42,752 nucleotides of DNA from an uncultured Psychrosphaera sp. (GCF_947500655.1 NZ_CANMSK010000025.1:1-42752); one strand, 5' to 3'. Counted from the stretch's first letter, positions 26,274-36,810 are shown. A program made the numbers and translations. Notes: generated from the letters alone by a model not told the origin.

Positions 26274-27047
26274 TTAACAACCAATTATTTTACACATCAT
26301 TTCGAGTGAGGTTTGCCAGTTATTTTCAAAATGAAATACAAAACTTTCCATTGTGATCCACATTACAATTAAACCTGACATCATAGTAAATGGAAAACCA
26401 ATTGAGAATATATTCAATTGCGGCGCAGCACGCGTCATTATTCCAAAACTTAAATTAATAACTAACATAGCAACAAGAGGAGATATAGATAAAATTAGCG
26501 CTGCTGCAAACATCCAGCCACCAAAGGCAGCTAAATCATAAAAGCTACCTGTAGCAATCCACTCATCGGTTATTGGTAATATAGTAAAGCTATGTATTAT
26601 CAACTGTATCATCGCGATATGGCCATCTATCGACCAAAATAATAACGTTGATAAGACTAAAAAGAATTGGCCTACGGCTGGAACACTCATGCCATTGGCA
26701 GGGTCAACCATAGAAGCAAAACCTAAACCTGACTGCATAGCAATAGCCTGACCTGCGATAACAAAAACTTGTAAAAAAATAACAGAAACAAAGCCGACGG
26801 CACTGCCTATCATTATTTGTTGAGTAACGCGGATCACCATTTCAAATGAGAATAAATTGGTAAATGGGGATGGAGGTAACATAGGCATTACCATAATAGT
26901 GATGGCAACGGCATAAGCCGTTTTTATAGGAACTGGTATCGTTCTAGCACCAAGCCCAACCATAACCATCAGCATGGCAGAGATTCGGGTGAAAGGCAGT
27001 AATAGGTCAGCCTGATATTGCATAAGCTGTTGCAGCAATACATCCAT
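26274..27047 (-). CDS. fliR: Flagellar export gate protein FliR
   Basis: FliR is one of the three core export-gate proteins (FliP5Q4R1). The 257-residue protein is strongly hydrophobic with several membrane helices (for example 13-33, 42-58, 75-97, 128-152, 172-200, 212-234). The family segment QSGLGFASMVDPANGMSVP is present. It lies 15 bases after fliQ and 11 before flhB, the standard order. Confidence 0.96.
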   Translation of the reverse strand: MDVLLQQLMQYQADLLLPFTRISAMLMVMVGLGARTIPVPIKTAYAVAITIMVMPMLPPSPFTNLFSFEMVIRVTQQIMIGSAVGFVSVIFLQVFVIAGQAIAMQSGLGFASMVDPANGMSVPAVGQFFLVLSTLLFWSIDGHIAMIQLIIHSFTILPITDEWIATGSFYDLAAFGGWMFAAALILSISPLVAMLVINLSFGIMTRAAPQLNIFSIGFPFTMMSGLIVMWITMESFVFHFENNWQTSLEMMCKIIGC

Positions 27048-27062
27048 TATCCGTGGCCTTTG

Positions 27063-27332
27063 TTAACCAATTACCGAAGGAATTCGTTGGATCAATTCGA
27101 TAGTGAAATCCATGATCATTCCCGTGATCCAGTGTCCTGCAAACATAACCGCTAACAAGGTTACGATAAGACGAGGTAGAAAGCTTAATGTTTGTTCATT
27201 TATTGATGTTGCCGCTTGGAATACAGCGACAATTAATCCCACAATTAAGCTTGGAACTACAATAGCAGCCACCAGAATAATAATGAGCCATAATGCATCA
27301 CGTAATATATCAACGAACATCTCAGGACTCAT
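27063..27332 (-). CDS. fliQ: Flagellar export gate protein FliQ
   Basis: This 89-residue protein has two membrane helices (about 13-37 and 50-73) with the family segment PSLIVGLIVAVFQAATSINE between them and the LTFLPR-type sequence TLSFLPRL. The length is exactly that of other FliQ proteins. It starts two bases after the fliP stop. Confidence 0.97.
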   Translation of the reverse strand: MSPEMFVDILRDALWLIIILVAAIVVPSLIVGLIVAVFQAATSINEQTLSFLPRLIVTLLAVMFAGHWITGMIMDFTIELIQRIPSVIG

Positions 27333-27334
27333 AA

Positions 27335-28087
27335 CTAAGTCCCTAAACCAAAGCTTTTAGCTAAGGTACTCATAACCAAAGACCAACCATCGACTAACAC
27401 AAACATCATAAGTTTAAACGGTAATGAAACTATCATGGGCGACAACATCATCATCCCCATAGCCATGAGTACCGATGCCACCACTAAATCTATAATTAGA
27501 AATGGAATGAAGAACATAAAGCCAATTTGAAATGCAGTTTTTAATTCTGATGTTACAAATGATGGAATGATCACTGACATTGGTAATTGTTCTGGTGAAT
27601 TTAATTCGGTATAACCGGCAATTTCAGCAAAGGTTTGTAAGTCACTAATACGGGTTTGCGCCAACATAAACTCACGCATTGGTATTTTACCAATTTCATA
27701 AGCTTGAATTGAGGTTATATCTTCATTTAAATAAGGTTCTACTGCGGTTTGATGAATTTCATCAAAAACCGGTGCCATAATAAAAAAGGTTAAAAACAAC
27801 GAAATACCGATCAATATCTGGCTATTTGGTGTTTGTTGTAAACCCATAGCTTGTCTAAGGATGGCTAAAACAACAATAATACGGGTAAATGATGTCATCA
27901 ACATAACAATGGCTGGAATAAAGCTCAGCGCAGTCATCATAGCTAACACTTGTAGTGTTATGCTGTAATCTTTTGAGCCGTCAGGATTATCCGTTATAGT
28001 TAACGCTGAAAAAGCTCCTCCTTCAGCCAATACATCAGGGGTAAATGTTGATAAAAACAACATTATTCCAATAAGGATAAATTTCAC
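27335..28087 (-). CDS. fliP: Flagellar export gate protein FliP
   Basis: FliP forms most of the export pore. It starts with a cleavable signal peptide ([18 protein letters not shown]), as in other FliP proteins. The family signatures [19 protein letters not shown] and [20 protein letters not shown] follow. The start codon is GTG and shares one base with the fliO stop. AAGGATG lies upstream, within the end of fliO. Length 250 residues, normal. Confidence 0.97.
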   Translation of the reverse strand: MKFILIGIMLFLSTFTPDVLAEGGAFSALTITDNPDGSKDYSITLQVLAMMTALSFIPAIVMLMTSFTRIIVVLAILRQAMGLQQTPNSQILIGISLFLTFFIMAPVFDEIHQTAVEPYLNEDITSIQAYEIGKIPMREFMLAQTRISDLQTFAEIAGYTELNSPEQLPMSVIIPSFVTSELKTAFQIGFMFFIPFLIIDLVVASVLMAMGMMMLSPMIVSLPFKLMMFVLVDGWSLVMSTLAKSFGLGT

Positions 28088-28596
28088 TATTTAACATCCT
28101 TTACTTTAGAGTTAGGTTTGTTCTTCACTATATTTTGCGGAGGCGTATAACCAAATATTTTATTTATTTTGTTAACCAAATTGTTATTACTTAACTCTTG
28201 TGTTGGTTTTTCAATTTTATTATCTAACTTAAATAAATGATTAACACTTTGATTGGTTACGCCTATAGCATGTTGCTCACCTTGAACATCAATGATAACA
28301 ATCCGTTCACGTCCACCAAGCGACATGCTACTGACCAATTTAAAATGGTCAGAGGAAGCTGGCGTTAAATTAAACTTTTTAGCAAGCCAAGCAATAACAA
28401 AGATGACAAAAAGAACAAAAAACAATGCCATCAGCAATGACACTAAACTGCCTGTTTGGGTGTCTAATCCACTGCCTGTATCTATAACTTTGGTTTGGTT
28501 TTCTGAAAAGCAAAAAGCATCATTAGCTGTAAAGCTTAATGATGCTAGTAGTAGATAACGCTTAAAATTCTTAGCGTAATTTTTTAATACGTTCAA
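28087..28596 (-). CDS. fliO: Flagellar export assembly protein FliO
   Basis: FliO helps assemble the FliP ring. The 169-residue product has an N-terminal hydrophobic signal-like segment (about 13-29), a membrane helix (about 48-70, [20 protein letters not shown]), and the FliO-family core ([20 protein letters not shown]). The only sensible start is a TTG inside the end of fliN (26-base overlap), which implies translational coupling. The C-terminal 50 residues are Asn/Lys-rich and variable. Confidence 0.92.
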   Translation of the reverse strand: MNVLKNYAKNFKRYLLLASLSFTANDAFCFSENQTKVIDTGSGLDTQTGSLVSLLMALFFVLFVIFVIAWLAKKFNLTPASSDHFKLVSSMSLGGRERIVIIDVQGEQHAIGVTNQSVNHLFKLDNKIEKPTQELSNNNLVNKINKIFGYTPPQNIVKNKPNSKVKDVK

Positions 28597-28981
28597 TTTG
28601 ACTTATTACATCCGTTAGTCGAATACCAAATTTGTCATTAACCACAACCACTTCACCATGTGCGATTAATGTACCATTAACTAATACATCAAGAGGTTCA
28701 CCAGCAACCCGATCTAACTCTACTACAGAACCTTGATTGAGTTGAAGTAAATTACGAATACTTATTTTACTACGCCCTACTTCCATAGAAATATTAACAG
28801 GAATATCTAAAATAGTTTCTAATTTTCTAGACTCAGCTTCGTTTAGAGTTGTACTCGTATCTTGTAATTCTTCAAGTTCAGCTGGAACTACATCATCTTC
28901 ACCACCAGCGCCATCATCACCAGACTCAACTAATGCTGCAGCCCATTCATCCATAGTATCTTGTTCATCACTCATGGCCAT
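28571..28981 (-). CDS. fliN: Flagellar motor switch protein FliN
   Basis: FliN forms the lower C ring. An acidic N-terminal stretch (1 to about 50) precedes the SpoA domain (about 55-133: ILDIPVNISMEVGRSKISIR, then GSVVELDRVAGEPLDVLVNG). The 136-residue length is typical. AAGGGGA precedes two close ATG codons (residues 1 and 3), and either may be used. It lies 6 bases after fliM. Confidence 0.98.
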   Translation of the reverse strand: MAMSDEQDTMDEWAAALVESGDDGAGGEDDVVPAELEELQDTSTTLNEAESRKLETILDIPVNISMEVGRSKISIRNLLQLNQGSVVELDRVAGEPLDVLVNGTLIAHGEVVVVNDKFGIRLTDVISQIERIKKLR

Positions 28982-28987
28982 ATCCCC

Positions 28988-30055
28988 TTATAATTCTAAA
29001 TCGTCTTCTAACGCGAGAAGCTCTGAGTCATCATCTAGACGACGACCACCTTTGGTCAGTACGTTCATTTCAGACTTAGCTGATTCTGGACGTTTAATTC
29101 TTTCTGCAATCTGTATTGCTATATTATCACGACAACGGCCTAATTTAGCTCTATATGTCGGTAACTCTTCAATGAAAACAGTAATATGTTCAGGCATTTC
29201 AATTGGAATAATATCACCGTCTCTTAATTCCATAATTTGACTCAAAGGTAATTCCATTTCTAGCATTTGCGTACTCAAACCAACATAAACATCCATAATT
29301 TCATCACGTAGCGCTTTACTCCAACGATAATCAGTATCTTCATTATCACTTTGAACACCCGCATCGAGTAATTCACGGATAGGCTCCAACATTGAATATG
29401 GTAAAGCTACGTGGAAATCACCACCGCCGCCATCTAATTCAATATGAAATGAACTTATGACTATAACTTCAGTTGGCGAAACTATGTTTGCCATCGCAGG
29501 GTTTACTTCCGAATCTAAGTATTCAAAAGAAACATCCATTACCGGCGACCAAGCTTCTTTATAATCTTCAAATACTAATTTTAATAACATTTGAATAATA
29601 CGTCTTTCTGTTGGCGTAAATTCACGACCTTCTATCTTAGCGTGATATCGACCATCGCCACCAAAAAAGTTATCCACTAAAATGAATACTAGCCTAGCTT
29701 CCATGGTGATCAAGCCCGTTCCTTTTAACGGACGGAATCGAACCATATTTAAACTCGTTGGAACAAATAAGGTGTGTATATATTCACCAAATTTGATCAT
29801 TTGTACGCCATTAATTGATACTTCAGCGGTACGACGCATCATATTAAATAAACTGATCCTCATATGACGAGCAAAACGCTCGTTAACAAGTTCAAGTGTA
29901 GGCATACGTCCACGAACAATACGGTCTTGCGAAGAGAAATCATAATCTAGTGTGTTCGACTTACCATCACCAGAATCATCATTCTCCTCTTCTTCTACAT
30001 CATCAACCCCATGAAGTAGCGCATCAATTTCGTCTTGAGACAGAAGATCAGTCAT
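28988..30055 (-). CDS. fliM: Flagellar motor switch protein FliM
   Basis: FliM is the middle C-ring protein and the target of CheY-P. The N-terminal CheY-binding peptide LLSQDEIDALLHGV is at residues 4-17. An acidic linker follows, then the middle domain (about 45-230, with FFGGDGR). A C-terminal SpoA domain (about 245-325) is present. A short basic/acidic tail ends the 355-residue protein. Standard length and position between fliL and fliN. Confidence 0.98.
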   Translation of the reverse strand: MTDLLSQDEIDALLHGVDDVEEEENDDSGDGKSNTLDYDFSSQDRIVRGRMPTLELVNERFARHMRISLFNMMRRTAEVSINGVQMIKFGEYIHTLFVPTSLNMVRFRPLKGTGLITMEARLVFILVDNFFGGDGRYHAKIEGREFTPTERRIIQMLLKLVFEDYKEAWSPVMDVSFEYLDSEVNPAMANIVSPTEVIVISSFHIELDGGGGDFHVALPYSMLEPIRELLDAGVQSDNEDTDYRWSKALRDEIMDVYVGLSTQMLEMELPLSQIMELRDGDIIPIEMPEHITVFIEELPTYRAKLGRCRDNIAIQIAERIKRPESAKSEMNVLTKGGRRLDDDSELLALEDDLEL

Positions 30056-30076
30056 ATTACTCTCTTAGTTATATTG

Positions 30077-30607
30077 TTACTGCATGACAAAGCCAGTAAA
30101 CAATACATCCTCTATAATTTTAGAACCAGCTACGGCATATACTGCTTTTTGCACATCGTTTATAGCTTTTGTTTTAACTGCATCTTTACCAGCTACTGTG
30201 GCTAAATCATCCGCATTAGCTGTACTAAAAGCTTTTAATAAAGTACCTTCAATTAACGGTATATGACGTTTAGCAAGCTCATGATCATTGTCGCCACGCA
30301 CCATAAGTTGTACTTTTATTTGAACTAAACGGTCACGTGTCGTACCTGGTACATTAAAAGTAAATGGTCTTGGCATAGTTACATACATAGCCGTACCTGT
30401 ATTAGCAGGTTCAAGTTCACCCATTTGCTCTTGTGTATTACTAACTTCAGTCTCTGCCGTTACAGGCTCTTCACTGTCATCACTGCTTGAAAACATAAAG
30501 AATCCACCAACGGCTAACAATATTAGAATAACCGCCGCAATAATAATTATCATTTTTTTACTGCCACTAGGGCCATCTTCCATTGTTAAATCATTATCTT
30601 CAGCCAT
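30077..30607 (-). CDS. fliL: Flagellar basal-body protein FliL
   Basis: FliL is a single-pass inner-membrane protein that surrounds and supports the stators. The acidic cytoplasmic N-terminus (1-17) precedes one membrane helix (about 19-39, MIIIIAAVILILLAVGGFFM) and a periplasmic stomatin-like domain (about 75-176). The C-terminus IEDVLFTGFVMQ is typical. GGAG precedes the ATG. It lies 150 bases after fliK. Confidence 0.95.
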   Translation of the reverse strand: MAEDNDLTMEDGPSGSKKMIIIIAAVILILLAVGGFFMFSSSDDSEEPVTAETEVSNTQEQMGELEPANTGTAMYVTMPRPFTFNVPGTTRDRLVQIKVQLMVRGDNDHELAKRHIPLIEGTLLKAFSTANADDLATVAGKDAVKTKAINDVQKAVYAVAGSKIIEDVLFTGFVMQ

Positions 30608-30760
30608 CTCTTTCTCCGTAATACCTAATTAATATTTAACTCAATGGTATTTGCCATTAGAGTAATAAGCAATAATTAAGCCCAATTAACTGAACTTTCA
30701 TACTGAAAATAGATTAATTGTATAACTATTTTACTATTGCCCTCTTTATTCAAAAGAAAG

Positions 30761-32710
30761 CTATGCGTAATAATCAACATTCCAAGGCGAATTTATCGCC
30801 CTATTTAACTTATCTTGTGCCACTAAATTAGCGTCATCTTCATTATTTTCGCCAGATGTACCATTTGCATTGGCTGAGCCATCTTCAGAGTCGCTCGTTT
30901 CAGACTCACCTTTAGCGTTACCATGTTGAACGTCACTATCGGCTAACTCCATACCTTGTTGTTCAAGCATATCTTTTAATCGAGGTAAGCTGGCATCTAA
31001 AGCATCTTTTGCTTGCTGATTGGACACAACAAAACTCACAGAAGCTTGCTCGTTATTCATGGTCAACTTAATTTGTATTGTACCTAAATCCGGTGGATCT
31101 AAACGAATATCAATAGACTTCATATTTTTTGACAGCATCATGCCTATTTGCTGTTGCATATGATTCGCCATTTCTTGTTTATTAAACAATATACTTTCAC
31201 GTAACAAGGTTTCACTTTTTGCTTGAGCTATGTTCTCTAACTTTGGTAATTCCAAGGTTTTATCTAACTGAACGCCATTAATTTCGACAACATCTGTTTT
31301 TTGGGCCGACTCATTTAGTCTCCCAACAGTATCGACTGCACTCGACATTAACGCTGCAGTTCTCATATTTAATAAAGACTCAGTTTCCGAATCTAACTTA
31401 CTTTCTGTTTCTGTACTTATATCACTATCGATATCAGTTGAACCGTCAATATCAGCATTTAGCTCAAGGCTAAATTTATTAAGTTCAGTATCACCAGTAT
31501 TATTACTTTTTATTAATCCCTGTAATGCTGGATTAATGAAACTAAGTACATTACTGCTTTTTGTAGCTTGTTCTAATAAACTATCCTGTTTAATACTGTC
31601 GCTGTTTTGTGTTTGTTGTTGAGCAGCTAAGTTGGCAAATATTTGTGAATTATCCGATGTTAAATCTAATTCACTTTCAAGTCCGAAATTTTTCTTGCCG
31701 CTAGAGTCTAATAAATCAGAACTCATTTTTTGAGGGGAAACGTCTTGCGTTTCACTCGACATTTGCGCAATTAGAGTTTCAATATCACTGTTGTCAGTAA
31801 TGAATTCATCCACTATTTTACTATCCAGTGTATGTAAATCCTCATCACCTGTAGTGTCTAGAGTATCACTATTTAAAACATCAATCTCGCTATCAGGTTC
31901 AATCAAATTGCTTGTTAATAAGCTAGATAATTCTGATAAATCAACTTGATCATCACCTTGCTCTGACTGTTCAGCTTTTAAACTTGCCAGCTCAGCAAGT
32001 AACTTTTGAATATCTTCTGGTTCAGAACTTTGTAAAATTTTATCTAGCTCTTCATTAGTAATCAGTTCATTTACAACCGATTCATTATCGACTGATTTAC
32101 CAGCGGATAATGAATGATCATCTGACGGCTCTTCCACCAATACACTGTCATTTTTTTGCTTATGATCAACAACAATTTTTATCACAGTGTCTAACCATGA
32201 CATATCATCGTCAACACTTTCATTCTCTGTTTGAATTTGTTCTTCATCAACGCTAGCGGTAACTAATAAAGGACTTATATCATCCATTTGTTCAGATTGC
32301 TCAGAATCCAAATTTTCAGTATCGACGGTGCTAACCAATTGAGCTTCATCTACATCTTCATTTTTTATGCTTGTATTTTTTGAGCTTATATCGCTCGGCT
32401 CATTATTCTTGTTTTTCAACTGTACTTTATCGTCACTTGAAACCGGTGTTTTATTTTCGCTTTCAGATCTAGATTGAACTTTAGATTGTGACTGTGAATT
32501 AGATTGTTCTTGCTCACGGCGCTGTTGCTGACGAACCTGATCATTTCTTGCCGCATCTTGTCGCTGCTCTGTATTTAACTGCTGCTGACGACTCTGAGAC
32601 ATAGCATCTTCAAACTTACTGTCGCTATTATTTTGACTCGCCTTATTTACGGCAGTTTCACGCTTAGGCTCACTAACACTCTGATTTAATAGTACATTAT
32701 TTTGCAGCAT
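30761..32710 (-). CDS. fliK: Hook-length control protein FliK
   Basis: FliK measures hook length and triggers FlhB switching. Residues 1 to about 520 are low-complexity and very rich in Ser, Asp, Glu and Gln, with a Gln/Arg-rich patch near 40-75. The conserved C-terminal domain (about 530-610) has IDIRLDPPDLGTIQIKLTMN and DALDASLPRLKDMLEQQGM. At 649 residues it is much longer than the 405 of Salmonella. FliK length is known to vary and to relate to hook length. GGAGATAAA precedes the ATG. A 112-base gap separates it from fliJ. Confidence 0.95.
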   Translation of the reverse strand: MLQNNVLLNQSVSEPKRETAVNKASQNNSDSKFEDAMSQSRQQQLNTEQRQDAARNDQVRQQQRREQEQSNSQSQSKVQSRSESENKTPVSSDDKVQLKNKNNEPSDISSKNTSIKNEDVDEAQLVSTVDTENLDSEQSEQMDDISPLLVTASVDEEQIQTENESVDDDMSWLDTVIKIVVDHKQKNDSVLVEEPSDDHSLSAGKSVDNESVVNELITNEELDKILQSSEPEDIQKLLAELASLKAEQSEQGDDQVDLSELSSLLTSNLIEPDSEIDVLNSDTLDTTGDEDLHTLDSKIVDEFITDNSDIETLIAQMSSETQDVSPQKMSSDLLDSSGKKNFGLESELDLTSDNSQIFANLAAQQQTQNSDSIKQDSLLEQATKSSNVLSFINPALQGLIKSNNTGDTELNKFSLELNADIDGSTDIDSDISTETESKLDSETESLLNMRTAALMSSAVDTVGRLNESAQKTDVVEINGVQLDKTLELPKLENIAQAKSETLLRESILFNKQEMANHMQQQIGMMLSKNMKSIDIRLDPPDLGTIQIKLTMNNEQASVSFVVSNQQAKDALDASLPRLKDMLEQQGMELADSDVQHGNAKGESETSDSEDGSANANGTSGENNEDDANLVAQDKLNRAINSPWNVDYYA

Positions 32711-32822
32711 TTTATCTCCGTCGCTGAGAGCGAACCTAATATTGAAACGTTGTTTATTGAAACAGAGTTATTACATAACTCATTATTACTTAGTGTTATT
32801 CAAATATTGTTCCAATATTGCT

Positions 32823-33287
32823 TTAGTTGCATTGATTAGCATTAGCTATCTTATTTCGGATGAATTTTTGGGAGGCAAATTCATCAGACATAGACTGTTC
32901 TTCTTTGTCCATAACCTGCTGAATCATAATGCGTTTTTTTTCTATTAAGGTCTCAACCGCCTTTACTTTTTTATTCTGCTCTAACCAAGTATCTTTACGT
33001 TGTTTTAATATTTGCTTGGATGTTTCAGTCACGTCTACTTGTTTCTTTATACCTTCTTCCAATTGCACAATAAATCGTTGAAAGTGCTGATAGTTGCCAC
33101 CTAATACACCATCGCTTCCCATAGATTGCATTTTTTGTAAGTAGCCTAATTTATAACTCAGAACTTGATCTAGCTTAGTTTTACCTGCTTGTAAAAATGA
33201 CTGAGCAGATTGTAAATCGGTGGCATATCGTTGCTCTTTTTCCGACTCAATTCTAAGTAATAATTCTAATTGCTTATTAACTTTCAA
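32823..33287 (-). CDS. fliJ: Flagellar export chaperone FliJ
   Basis: FliJ is a coiled-coil protein that sits in the centre of the FliI ATPase ring and couples it to FlhA. The 154-residue product is almost wholly helical and charged, with the N-terminus KQLELLLRIESEKEQRYATD typical of the family. The start codon is a TTG at 33287, because an in-frame stop lies just upstream and GGGGGAA precedes it. It lies 15 bases after fliI. Confidence 0.93.
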   Translation of the reverse strand: MKVNKQLELLLRIESEKEQRYATDLQSAQSFLQAGKTKLDQVLSYKLGYLQKMQSMGSDGVLGGNYQHFQRFIVQLEEGIKKQVDVTETSKQILKQRKDTWLEQNKKVKAVETLIEKKRIMIQQVMDKEEQSMSDEFASQKFIRNKIANANQCN

Positions 33288-33302
33288 GGTACAATTCCCC
33301 CA

Positions 33303-34646
33303 CTATTTCTGTAATTGCAACTGTTTAGTCAACAATTGTAATTGTGAAAGCGACATATCATAAGGTGTTATATCTGTCATCGTTTGCTGTAAATAAGCAT
33401 CCATAACCGGTTTCATTTGAATCGCTTTATCAACAACTGGATTGCTACCAGGGGCATACGCACCAATAGAAATTAAATCTTTATTTTGCTCGTATGCAGA
33501 TAATAACTTTTTGAATATTAATGCCATTTGCATATGCTCATGACTTACAACTTGTGGCATAACACGGCTAATTGATTTCGCAACATCAATCGCAGGATAA
33601 TGGCCGGAATCAGCTAAGTCTCGTGATAGTACAATATGTCCATCTAGGATCGCCCGAGAGGCATCTGCAATAGGGTCTTGCATATCATCGCCTTCCGACA
33701 ATACGGTATAAAATGCGGTAATTGAACCTTGGTTCCCACCGCCATTTCCTGCTCGTTCCACCAACGCTGGTAACTTAGCAAAAACCGATGCTGGATACCC
33801 CTTTGTTGCAGGAGGCTCACCAATTGCTAATGCAATTTCACGCTGAGCTTGAGCGTAACGGGTAATTGAATCGATAAGTAATAAAACATTTAGTCCTTTA
33901 TCTCTAAAGTACTCGGCGATTTGAGTTGCGGTTTCACAACCTTTTAAACGACGTATTGGTGACATGTCGGCTGGTGCGGCAACAACAACGGCTTTTTCTC
34001 GACCTTCTTCACCTAATATTTCATCAATAAATTCTTTAACTTCTCGGCCACGTTCACCTATTAGACCCACCACGATAACATCAGCACTCGTGCCTCTGGT
34101 CATCATGCCAAGTAATACAGATTTACCAACACCAGAACCGGCAAACAAACCCATTCTTTGCCCTTGCCCAATACTAATAATGCCGTTAATGGCTTTTACA
34201 CCAACATCAATTGCCGTTTTCACTGGGCGTCTAGCTAATGGATTAAGTGGTGTGCTTTTTTGTTGAGCATTTATGTCAGCTTCAATAGGACCTAAACCAT
34301 CCAAGGGTTCACCCATTGGATCAATAACTCTTCCTAATAATTTCAGAGACAGAGGTAAGTCGTTAGTATTATGTGAAACGGTAACTCGGCCACCTGGCAT
34401 AATGCCGCCAATTTGATCAATGGGCATAAGGAATAGCTTATCATTTTCAAAGCCAACAACCTCAGCATCAACTTCACCAGTTAAGGTTTGAATACGACAA
34501 TGCCCACCTAACGGCGCACTACAACCAACAGCCTCAAGTGTTAAGCCTGTTACTTTAGTTAAACGCCCAGAAACTTCAGGCTTCGCATTATTAATCCAGC
34601 CTTCATATTTTTCTAGTTTTTGCTCTAATGTCATTTGATTGATCAT
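33303..34646 (-). CDS. fliI: Flagellar export ATPase FliI
   Basis: FliI is the hexameric ATPase of the export apparatus, related to the F1 beta subunit. Walker A ([14 protein letters not shown]) begins at A169. [17 protein letters not shown], the Walker B region [19 protein letters not shown] and [18 protein letters not shown] follow. The length of 447 residues is typical. One base separates it from fliH, so expression is coupled. Confidence 0.98.
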   Translation of the reverse strand: MINQMTLEQKLEKYEGWINNAKPEVSGRLTKVTGLTLEAVGCSAPLGGHCRIQTLTGEVDAEVVGFENDKLFLMPIDQIGGIMPGGRVTVSHNTNDLPLSLKLLGRVIDPMGEPLDGLGPIEADINAQQKSTPLNPLARRPVKTAIDVGVKAINGIISIGQGQRMGLFAGSGVGKSVLLGMMTRGTSADVIVVGLIGERGREVKEFIDEILGEEGREKAVVVAAPADMSPIRRLKGCETATQIAEYFRDKGLNVLLLIDSITRYAQAQREIALAIGEPPATKGYPASVFAKLPALVERAGNGGGNQGSITAFYTVLSEGDDMQDPIADASRAILDGHIVLSRDLADSGHYPAIDVAKSISRVMPQVVSHEHMQMALIFKKLLSAYEQNKDLISIGAYAPGSNPVVDKAIQMKPVMDAYLQQTMTDITPYDMSLSQLQLLTKQLQLQK

Positions 34647-34647
34647 A

Positions 34648-35715
34648 TTAACTTTCCCTACTTCGAGAACGTCGTTCTTTTAAACGTGGGTCTTCAACAT
34701 TTTTATCCGAGCTCGCTTCCACACTTTGATTTTCATTCTGATTAACAATTTCACTACTAATGTCTTCGGAAGAATTTGGCGCACTCTCTTCTGAAGTCGG
34801 CTCAGAAGAGGTATCTGGTTGGTTATTATTTTCTGTAATTAAAGCGGCCTTGTCTATATCCTCTTGTGGAATATGACGGGTAACTTGTGGTGAATGGTCA
34901 TTCACTTCTTTATCTAAAAGCGCTTTTTCAACGAAAGGTTCGATAGTTTGTTTTATTCGTTGTTTAACCGAACGGTCTATTAACGAATCAGGTGTCATTA
35001 CAATAATATCGCCAGGTTGGTAGCTAGGCTCTTCTTTGATGATCCATTTTTGCTCAATCATGGCTTCTTCAGTATAAATCTCTGAGAGCAGCTCAAGATC
35101 ATCTGGGTGGATATGGATTTCAGATAATTTAGTATTAAATGGCAAAGAAGCGGTCGCTTCATGTATCACACTTAACAGTGCATCTTTATTGCATTTAGTT
35201 TCGTGACGAATTACTGACTCGGCTAACATAACAGCTAAATTTAATAGTTGTTGTTCAGCTGCGGCATCTACTTTTTCAATTGGGAAATAAAGTTGGTGAG
35301 TTAAATCGGTAAGACGCGCTACTTTTATATCAATTGCAGACTGGCCTTGTTCTAAACCAGCTAAGTAGCCTTCTTCGTGTCCACTTTTAATACCTTTCTC
35401 ATGGCCTTCTTCAAGCCCCTGAGTCTCGCCAGCTTGATAACCTTCAGTTTTCCCTAGCTCAAAACCTTCGTTATAAGCATCTTGACGTATTTGCTCAATT
35501 TCTTCCGCCGTAAGCGGTTGAATTTCTTCTTCTTCAACCTCTTCAGCTGCAACGACTTTACTATACAATTCATCTAGTGGTATCCCCATAAAATTGGTTT
35601 TACCAATATATCGAGAACGTTGACTTTCTGTGACATCAGGCGCAACCCACTCTTTAAGCAACTCGAGCAGCTCTCTATCTGGTGTTACTGGTTTTTTGCC
35701 TAATTTATCGTTCAC
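34648..35715 (-). CDS. fliH: Flagellar export ATPase regulator FliH
   Basis: FliH binds FliI and links it to the C ring. An acidic N-terminal region (about 50-80) leads into an uninterrupted GxxxG series with glycine at every fourth residue from G84 to G124 (11 glycines). The helical C-terminal domain (about 130-268) follows. Residues about 270-355 form an extra Ser/Asn/Glu-rich tail ending in a basic ERRSRSRES. The protein has 355 residues against 235 in Salmonella. The start codon is GTG at 35715. Confidence 0.95.
   Translation of the reverse strand: MNDKLGKKPVTPDRELLELLKEWVAPDVTESQRSRYIGKTNFMGIPLDELYSKVVAAEEVEEEEIQPLTAEEIEQIRQDAYNEGFELGKTEGYQAGETQGLEEGHEKGIKSGHEEGYLAGLEQGQSAIDIKVARLTDLTHQLYFPIEKVDAAAEQQLLNLAVMLAESVIRHETKCNKDALLSVIHEATASLPFNTKLSEIHIHPDDLELLSEIYTEEAMIEQKWIIKEEPSYQPGDIIVMTPDSLIDRSVKQRIKQTIEPFVEKALLDKEVNDHSPQVTRHIPQEDIDKAALITENNNQPDTSSEPTSEESAPNSSEDISSEIVNQNENQSVEASSDKNVEDPRLKERRSRSRES
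35344..35466 (-). repeat. GxxxG repeat of FliH (coding)
   Basis: Residues 84-124 of FliH contain glycine at exactly every fourth position (84, 88, 92 ... 124), ten consecutive GxxxG steps without a break. GxxxG runs are a known FliH trait; here the run is unusually regular. Confidence 0.9.
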
Positions 35716-35766
35716 TATATTATCTCTTGTCGTTAGCCACTAAGTTTTTTTTACGCTGCGACTTCA

Positions 35767-36810
35767 TTATAAGAAGTCGTCACCGCCACCGCCGCCTAAC
35801 ATAATTTCTCCAGCATCTGCCAATCTACGAGCAATTGCTAAAATTTCTTTTTGTGCCGTTTCAACTTCAGATATACGAATTGGAGGCATAGCTTCTAAAT
35901 CATCGGCAAGCATATCTGCCGCACGTTTAGACATATTACTAAGTATTTTATCTTTAAGACCGTCGTCTGCACCTTTAATTGCTCTCATTAATGAGTCTTG
36001 TTGTACTTCACGTAATATTGCTTGAATACCACGATCTTCAACATCAATTAAGTTATCAAATACAAACATTAAGTCTTGAATTTGTTGAGCCATCTCTTCA
36101 TCATGCTCACGCATGGCATCCATCAATTGCCCTTCTATATTGGTATCTAAGAAGTTCATGATTTCTGCGGCTGCTTTCATGCCACCCATTTTGGCTGCTT
36201 GAGCACCAGCTTGACCAGCAAACTGTTTCTCCATAATTTCGTTTAATTCTTGTAATGCCGCTGGTTGTACTTCTTCCAAGTTAGCAATACGCATAGTTAA
36301 ATCGATTCTTACTTTATCGGCAAATTGGCCTAAAATTTCGGCTGATTGATCAGGTTCTAAGTAAGCTAATACAATCGTTTGAATTTGCGGATGCTCATTA
36401 CGGATGATATTTGCAACTTGTTTAGAGTCCATCCATTTCAATGATTCTAGACCTTTAGCACCACCACCTAAAATAATTTGATCAAGTAATGTAGCAGCCT
36501 TTTCTTCACCAAGTGCAGCCGTTAAGGCTTTTTTGATAAAGCTTTCAGACTGGAAGCCAATCGTACTGTAGTCTTGTATTTGTTCGATAAAGGTACGATG
36601 AACCGCTGCAATTTTATCTTGGCTCAAGTCATCTACTTGTGCCATAGCAACACCTACTTTTTGAACTTGTTTAGGTTCAAGGTGTTTTAATATTTGAGCA
36701 GCATCTTCTTCCGATAAACTTAAAAGTAATATCGCGGCTTTCTCAACCCCTTCGAGTTTATCTACATCAAATACAGGTTTTTTATTTTCTACTGCTGGTA
36801 CATCACTCAT
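35767..36810 (-). CDS. fliG: Flagellar motor switch protein FliG
   Basis: FliG forms the upper C ring and transmits torque from the stator. It has an N-terminal FliF-binding domain (about 15-110), a middle domain with the EHPQ motif (139-142), and a C-terminal domain whose torque helix is in FDNLIDVEDRGIQAILREVQ. The Gly/Asp-rich end GGGGGDDFL closes the 347 residues. It overlaps the end of fliF by 8 bases (ATGAGTGA). Confidence 0.98.
   Translation of the reverse strand: MSDVPAVENKKPVFDVDKLEGVEKAAILLLSLSEEDAAQILKHLEPKQVQKVGVAMAQVDDLSQDKIAAVHRTFIEQIQDYSTIGFQSESFIKKALTAALGEEKAATLLDQIILGGGAKGLESLKWMDSKQVANIIRNEHPQIQTIVLAYLEPDQSAEILGQFADKVRIDLTMRIANLEEVQPAALQELNEIMEKQFAGQAGAQAAKMGGMKAAAEIMNFLDTNIEGQLMDAMREHDEEMAQQIQDLMFVFDNLIDVEDRGIQAILREVQQDSLMRAIKGADDGLKDKILSNMSKRAADMLADDLEAMPPIRISEVETAQKEILAIARRLADAGEIMLGGGGGDDFL

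Noticed and set aside
30644..30657. Possible sigma-54 site (TGGCAAATACCATTG) between fliK and fliL
   Set aside because: The -12 reads ATTG rather than TTGC at the required spacing. The match is limited to the -24.
32800..32814. Possible sigma-54 promoter for fliK (TGGAAC-N5-TTGA)
   Set aside because: Two departures from consensus, one of them in the essential GC of the -12 box. fliK is probably transcribed from the fliE promoter.
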